From Paenibacillus piri (GTDB lineage Bacteria > Bacillota > Bacilli > Paenibacillales > NBRC-103111): 45,620 nt of DNA. Shown in pieces: positions 41,896 through 45,620 of the stretch; within the stretch, counting starts at the first letter, position 1; each line of letters opens with the position of its first letter. The position numbers and the translations under genes were made by a program. The notes under the pieces are model-generated. The model was not told the origin of the DNA. It ran no database searches and saw only the letters and a list, made by a program, of their open reading frames with translations. The DNA lies in the NCBI RefSeq assembly GCF_004354045.1, contig NZ_SMRT01000033.1:1-45620 (forward strand), given 5' to 3'.

Positions 41896-42441
41896 ATGAC
41901 GACAAAAATGAAAATGAAATGGTTGGAGGAAGGGTTTTCACTACTGGGTGAACAAGGTGCGGGATTCTTGACTATTGATACACTCACAAGCCGTTAAGGA
42001 GTGACAAAAGGGTCATTCTACCATCACTTTCAGAACTGGCAGAGCTATAAAGAGAACCTCCTCTCTTTATTTGAAAATGAGAGAACGCTCAAGACCATAA
42101 ATATTGCAGAACAGCAACTTTCACCCCTCGATAAGTTTGAACTTATCATGAAGACATCACTAGAACGAAGATACCAGCTAGAAGTGGCCATACGGGCTTG
42201 GGCCTTACTGGACCCATTTGTTGCATCATACCAGCAGCGCATTGACGAAAAACGACTTGAATATCTCGAAGAGATCCTATGGCAAATCTGTCATAATCGT
42301 GAACGTTCTCGCGATATGGCCCGGCTTTTTTACAGCCTCCATGTGGGAAGTCAACATCTCTTTTCACCCATCCAAGGCCAAGATCTAGAAGTACTCTATA
42401 GAGAGATACAGAAGCTTTTCAACTTACTGACATCTCCATAA
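41896..42441 (+). pseudogene. TetR-family regulator with nonsense codon in the HTH
   Basis: ATG 41896 reads MTTKMKMKWLEEGFSLLGEQ, then LTIDTLTSR, then TAA at 41995-41997, then continues in frame GVTKGSFYHHFQNW and the whole ligand domain to 42441. Family members have Leu at the stop (LTSRLGVTKGSFYHHF), so a single TTA-to-TAA change explains it. The 3' part restarts with GTG 42001 but would lack half the DNA-binding motif. The repressor is thus probably inactive unless read through, and the following gene may be constitutively expressed. Confidence 0.8.
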
Positions 42442-42470
42442 ACAAAATTCTAGAGAGGAGTTGTTTGTAA

Positions 42471-43004
42471 ATGATTTACAAAAAATGGAGTGCTGAAATG
42501 TCGTCTGTGCGGTCAAAAAGAACTTGGCCTGGTTATGTGTCATTTGTTTGGGTTACTGTATTTATTTTATTTCATATTTATTGGGCTTTTGGTGGGCGCT
42601 TTGGCCTTGGTGACGCATCTAATCCAATTCCTCCTCTTCCCACGAGTCTTTCAGAATGGATTTATTTTTACATTGTCATCATTATGTTTGCTGCCGGCAC
42701 TATCGTTCCCCTTGCAACGGTTCAATCTTGGGGGCGGTTTATTCCTCGCCGATTTATATTTATTGCATGTTGGATTGGATGCGTGGTATTGATTCTGCGT
42801 GGAGGCGCAGGATTTGTCGATGATTTTTTTCGGTCAACTGGCCTTCTGCCAAATGGGATCACTGGTTTGACTTATGAGCAAATATTTGGAGATGAACATA
42901 TATCAACGTACACACTATGGTCAAGCCGGGCAATGGATGGGTATTTTTTTCTTGGAGGTATTCTCTACGGTTTGGCTGCTTGGTTTTATCACAATAGAAA
43001 ATGA
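42471..43004 (+). CDS. DUF3995 membrane protein
   Basis: A 177-residue protein with four predicted membrane helices: YVSFVWVTVFILFHIYWAF, WIYFYIVIIMFAAGTIVPLA, FIFIACWIGCVVLILRGGAG and YFFLGGILYGLAAWF. The conserved WAFGG and RGGAGFVDD segments fit DUF3995, a family without known activity. GAGAGGAG precedes ATG 42471; an internal ATG at 42498 is an alternative. It follows the broken tetR by 29 bases and is the likely target of that repressor. Confidence 0.75.
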   Translation: MIYKKWSAEMSSVRSKRTWPGYVSFVWVTVFILFHIYWAFGGRFGLGDASNPIPPLPTSLSEWIYFYIVIIMFAAGTIVPLATVQSWGRFIPRRFIFIACWIGCVVLILRGGAGFVDDFFRSTGLLPNGITGLTYEQIFGDEHISTYTLWSSRAMDGYFFLGGILYGLAAWFYHNRK

Positions 43005-43179
43005 TAGAAACTGAATAAGCAAAAACGCTAGGCCCTCTTGAGAGAAGGTTCAGCGTATATTTACATTAAAATGTTGAGGATATGCCTTCGAGTGTTCTGC
43101 AAGATGCATAAAGTGCCTATGTTCCTTGCCAGATCTTAAGCGCTTGGGTGATAGTAAGGGCACTTACAACCGATACCTT

Positions 43180-43208
43180 ATTGCGCTAACGAAGACGATA
43201 GCACTGAA
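43180..43208 (+). repeat. 3'-flanking repeat motif, copy 2
   Basis: ATTGCGCTAACGAAGACGATAG followed by CACTGAA (the most diverged copy), ending six bases before a perfect hairpin. Confidence 0.65.
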
Positions 43209-43214
43209 AACACA

Positions 43215-43245
43215 TTAATGAGGCCGCCGCGGGCGGCCTCATTAA
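43215..43245. terminator. Perfect 14-bp hairpin
   Basis: TTAATGAGGCCGCC and GGCGGCCTCATTAA pair around GCG. The arms are very stable but no T-run follows. It sits right after repeat copy 2. The rest of 43005-43458 contains an imperfect stem near 43028 and the palindrome at 43330, and no gene. Confidence 0.65.
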
Positions 43246-43329
43246 GCTATCGGGGCAGGTTTGTGTGGCGGCAGACAGGTTATTCAGATTGACTGTCTAG
43301 CACATTATCGACCTCATATACGAACGGGC

Positions 43330-43345
43330 AGGAGTCTAGACTCCT
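43330..43345. repeat. Perfect 16-bp palindrome
   Basis: AGGAGTCTAGACTCCT, 113 bases upstream of the APH-fold gene; possibly an operator, function unknown. Confidence 0.45.
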
Positions 43346-43458
43346 TTGAATACAAAGCTTTTTAAAGTTACATTATTATAATAAAAAATGACCTGTTCTA
43401 TGACGCGTTGTGTGGATATAATTGGATATAAAAAATAATATTACCTTAAGGAGAGAAC

Positions 43459-44457
43459 ATGGGAAAATTCATTAAAGACATGTTTGATAATAATAAAATA
43501 TTAGAATCAATAGCAAAGATTATTGGGGTAGAAGTAGACAGTCTGGTGCTCTTGAAGAGAGGATTTCAAAGCTTTGTTTTTCGTGGGCATTACGAAAACA
43601 AAGAAACAATAATAAAAGTTACACATAATTCTCATCGTCAGAGGGCATTAATTGAATCAGAAATAGATTTTATTAAATATCTTGCTGAGTCTGGTGTTTC
43701 AGTGGCAGATTCTCTACGATTCCCTAACGGAAATTATACGGAGATTATTGATCTTGATGAATCTTATTTTACAGTTTCTTTATTTGAATTTAGTAATGGT
43801 CTTAGAGCGAAGATTGCTGAAGAGAAAAGTGAATTTTATCAATGTCTTGGTGAAATAGTTGGAAGAGTTCATACTCTTTCAAAAAAATACAAGCCAATTC
43901 AGATAAAAAGACCTGAGTGGAATGAAAACAATTCTCTGAGGCAGTTCAAGCAATTTGTTCCTGATAGCTTACACAAAGTACATGAGAGATTTGATAGTAT
44001 TATTTTATCCATTGAGGAGTTAAGAAAGTCAAATGATTCATATGGTCTAATTCATGGAGATATATATCCAGGGAACTATCTAAATGAAAACGGAAAAGTG
44101 AGATTAATTGATTTCGATCGATGTGAATACAGCTGGTTTGTAAGTGATATCGCAATGCCTTTATTCTATGAGACACCTATACCCTGGGTTGTAGATGGTG
44201 AGAAACGTAAAAATATTGCATTACGGTTCTTTAATAACTTTATGGAGGGTTATCATAAAACAAATTCTATTGATTCAAACTGGTTAAAGAGCATTCCCTT
44301 GTTTATTGATCTTCGTCAAGTTGTGGTAATTTCAACAATATACCGAAGTTATGATTTTTGTAACTACGAAGACTGGAAACAGTGGGATAAGGAAGCGTTA
44401 AAGTTTTATATAAATAATCTTGAAACTAATAATGATTACATAAATATAAAATTTTGA
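43459..44457 (+). CDS. APH-fold phosphotransferase family protein
   Basis: A 332-residue kinase of the aminoglycoside-phosphotransferase/choline-kinase fold. The N-lobe has FQSFVFRG and IIKVTH with the ATP-contacting Lys; the catalytic loop is LIHGDIYPGNYL (His199, Asp201), and the metal-binding DFD lies in VRLIDFDRCEYSW. It resembles the homoserine-kinase-II/SrkA-like branch, so an aminoglycoside substrate cannot be assumed; small alcohols or amino-alcohols are possible. AAGGAGAG precedes ATG 43459. Distinctly AT-rich, suggesting transfer from a low-GC relative. Confidence 0.85.
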   Translation: MGKFIKDMFDNNKILESIAKIIGVEVDSLVLLKRGFQSFVFRGHYENKETIIKVTHNSHRQRALIESEIDFIKYLAESGVSVADSLRFPNGNYTEIIDLDESYFTVSLFEFSNGLRAKIAEEKSEFYQCLGEIVGRVHTLSKKYKPIQIKRPEWNENNSLRQFKQFVPDSLHKVHERFDSIILSIEELRKSNDSYGLIHGDIYPGNYLNENGKVRLIDFDRCEYSWFVSDIAMPLFYETPIPWVVDGEKRKNIALRFFNNFMEGYHKTNSIDSNWLKSIPLFIDLRQVVVISTIYRSYDFCNYEDWKQWDKEALKFYINNLETNNDYINIKF

Positions 44458-44479
44458 TTGGATAATTTGGAAATAAATT

Positions 44480-44508
44480 ACTTCACTAACGGGATACGAT
44501 AGCTCAAT
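44480..44508 (+). repeat. 3'-flanking repeat motif, copy 3
   Basis: CACTAACGGGATACGATAG followed by CTCAAT, 23 bases after the APH-fold gene and 15 bases before a stem-loop (GGCTGTCG with CGGCAGCC, 44524-44547). Confidence 0.7.
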
Positions 44509-44523
44509 ATACAACTAAGACGC

Positions 44524-44547
44524 GGCTGTCGGCATGGATCGGCAGCC
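44524..44547 (+). terminator. Stem-loop after repeat copy 3
   Basis: GGCTGTCG pairs with CGGCAGCC (one G-U pair) around GCATGGAT. TCATCTTC follows rather than a pure T-run. Confidence 0.45.
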
Positions 44548-44611
44548 TCATCTTCACGAACTACGCAATATCCAATTTATTTGATCTATGGGATTAAAGG
44601 AGAGACACTTT

Positions 44612-45049
44612 ATGACTGGACCGCGTATCGTACCTGAGTTGGCCTGTGCAAATTTTAAAGAAAGCTTGCATTTCTATATTGCAATATTAGGATTTCGCGT
44701 TCGTTATGACCGGCCGGAGGAACAATTTGCTTACTTGGACCTGGACGGTGCCGAACTCATGCTTACACATGCTGGTATTCGTTTGGTACACGGAATACCC
44801 AGTTATCCCTTCGGTCGCGGCCTAAATCTGCAGATCGAGGTGCAGGATATTGATACCCTGTACGCCAATGTGATAGCGGCAGGCGTTCCACTCTTCCTTC
44901 CTATGGAGGAGCGCTGGTACCGTCAAGGACGCCAGCAAACTGGCAACAGACAATTCGTTGTTAGTGATCCAGATGGTTACCTACTCCGTTTCTTTCAGGA
45001 TTTGGGTCTACACATGGAAAATGAAGATCACGCTAACAGGACATGGTAG
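44612..45049 (+). CDS. VOC-family protein, bleomycin-resistance-like
   Basis: A 145-residue vicinal-oxygen-chelate protein: ELACANFKESLHFYIAILGF, then YLDLDGAELML, then LNLQIEVQDIDTLYANVIAAG, and VSDPDGYLLRFFQDLG. The pattern fits small dimeric bleomycin/glyoxalase-like binding proteins; several metal-ligand positions are not His or Glu, so antibiotic or metabolite binding without catalysis is plausible. AAAGGAGAG lies about eight bases before ATG 44612; ATG 44588 lies upstream of that SD and is rejected. Confidence 0.85.
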   Translation: MTGPRIVPELACANFKESLHFYIAILGFRVRYDRPEEQFAYLDLDGAELMLTHAGIRLVHGIPSYPFGRGLNLQIEVQDIDTLYANVIAAGVPLFLPMEERWYRQGRQQTGNRQFVVSDPDGYLLRFFQDLGLHMENEDHANRTW

Positions 45050-45057
45050 AAAGTTGC

Positions 45058-45086
45058 ATTGCGCTAACTGGAGACGATAGTTGAAT
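45058..45086 (+). repeat. 3'-flanking repeat motif, copy 4
   Basis: ATTGCGCTAACTGGAGACGA followed by TAGTTGAAT, nine bases after the VOC gene; closest to copies 1 and 2. Confidence 0.7.
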
Positions 45087-45182
45087 AATAAAATCAAGAA
45101 CAGCTTTTTGAGGCCTTTCCCGCAATGAGAACTGTACACATTTTATATTGGACACCCGGGCAGGGGGAAGGTATCATCACAT

Positions 45183-45290
45183 TTCTTATCGATACATGTC
45201 GGGTGGCCCAATGAAACCGCGGCAACCGGCATTATATATGCACGGTGCAAATCCAGCAAGGCTATTTTCAACCTTGTAAAGATGAGAGGG
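45183..45290 (+). ncRNA. SAM-I (S-box) riboswitch, orphaned
   Basis: P1 pairs TTCTTATC (45183-45190) with GATGAGAG (45281-45288). The core GGCCCAATGAAACC, then GGCAACCGGC, then GGTGCAAATCC (45244-45254), then a CAAGG/CCTTG P4 and AAAGATGAGAGG, are the S-box consensus elements. The P2 region before GGCCC is shorter than usual. S-boxes switch off methionine and sulfur genes when S-adenosylmethionine is plentiful. No such gene follows; an IS1182 transposase end faces it. Confidence 0.8.
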
Positions 45291-45373
45291 AGAATTATAG
45301 TAAAATGTGATCCCATTCATCGAGGCCACTGAAGAACTTACTGTTTTTCTTCTTCGGCGGCAAATTCATAATC

Positions 45374-45420
45374 AAAGAAGACATCTACCCAATTTTTTTG
45401 GGGAGATGTCTTCTTTTTTT
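45374..45420 (+). terminator. Strong terminator, probably the S-box expression platform
   Basis: AAAGAAGACATCT-A-CCC pairs with GGG-G-AGATGTCTTCTTT, followed by a long T-run. CATCT in the 5' arm can alternatively pair with AGATG in the riboswitch P1 3' strand, as in S-box antiterminators. It could equally shield the insertion sequence. Confidence 0.75.
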
Positions 45421-45451
45421 TGATCCTATTCGGGGATATCAACCCTAAATT

Positions 45452-45620
45452 TCAATCCGTTAATTTCAATATTCGCTTGAGATTCACTGCAAATATGGCC
45501 ATGGCTCCTTGCAATTGCATACCAAGCAAACCCGAGGATGTGGCTACATCGTACCCGTGTCCGTGTTTGAGTTCACTGTTTTTGGCTTCTATTTTGTAGC
45601 GTTCCTTGGCTTTTGCTTTG
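45452..45620 (-). mobile_element. IS1182-family transposase, C-terminal end (runs off the window)
   Basis: The minus strand reads 55 codons beginning KAKAKERYKIEAKNSELKHG, then VATSSGLLGMQLQGAMAIFA, ending in LKRILKLTD and a TGA at 45452-45454. This is the conserved tail of IS1182 DDE transposases. No damage is visible in the part shown; the remainder lies beyond the right edge. Confidence 0.8.

Noticed and set aside
43459..44457. Bona fide aminoglycoside-resistance kinase
   Set aside because: The fold motifs are shared by many small-molecule kinases; nothing in the sequence fixes an aminoglycoside substrate.

Overview
The window looks like chromosomal DNA of a Paenibacillus-like member of the Bacillales. 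The evidence is strong AAAGGAGG-type ribosome binding sites with frequent TTG/GTG starts, two YesM/YesN-type sensor kinase/AraC-type regulator pairs each beside a carbohydrate ABC transporter, a LexA box of Firmicutes type, a cre-like site, and ZTP and SAM-I type riboswitches. GC-rich sugar-catabolism blocks alternate with AT-richer accessory genes, gene fragments and insertion-sequence debris.

Layout. 0.3-2.0 kb: DGPF/YCII protein and an ECF42-type sigma factor. 2.0-5.3 kb: IS66 scrap, a MarR regulator and a VOC protein sharing a candidate operator, an SOS box, a methyltransferase, and a secreted TIM-barrel-like protein on the minus strand. 5.8-18.0 kb: a large catabolic block with sensor kinase, sugar-binding lipoprotein, two permeases, response regulator, a GH127-like glycosidase, an Asp/Glu-racemase-fold protein, an ApnO-like D-apionate oxidoisomerase, a RuBisCO-like protein (RLP) and a DUF1537 acid-sugar kinase. 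The last three genes overlap and match the 3-oxo-isoapionate branch of D-apiose/D-apionate catabolism. 18.2-20.9 kb: rifampin phosphotransferase. 21.0-24.4 kb: TetR, DUF2255 protein, aldo/keto reductase and MFS exporter. 24.4-25.5 kb: a graveyard of truncated oxidoreductase and transporter genes. 26.1-28.2 kb: NAD(P)H oxidoreductase divergent from an HxlR regulator, then a ZTP riboswitch controlling a DJ-1/PfpI protein. 28.5-36.6 kb: a second sensor/regulator, two permeases, a binding protein and an FAD oxidoreductase. 36.7-37.5 kb: two genes truncated head to head. 37.5-40.6 kb: an attenuated Lsa-type ABC-F gene followed by a Cfr-type 23S rRNA methyltransferase. 40.7-45.6 kb: IS110 debris, an RCC1-repeat protein, a nonsense-mutated tetR with a DUF3995 membrane protein, an APH-fold kinase, a VOC (bleomycin-resistance fold) protein, an orphaned SAM-I riboswitch and the 3' end of an IS1182-type transposase.

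How the genes fit together. The first ABC block probably senses, imports and trims a plant-wall-derived sugar and converts an apionate-like acid into central metabolites. It lacks recognisable apiose dehydrogenase, lactonase and tetrose-phosphate isomerase genes, so the true substrate is open. The Lsa/Cfr pair would protect the peptidyl-transferase centre in two ways, by displacement and by A2503 methylation. With rph, an APH-fold gene and a VOC protein it forms a loose intrinsic-resistance zone. A short motif recurs four times just after genes and immediately before stem-loops, which I cannot assign to a known family.
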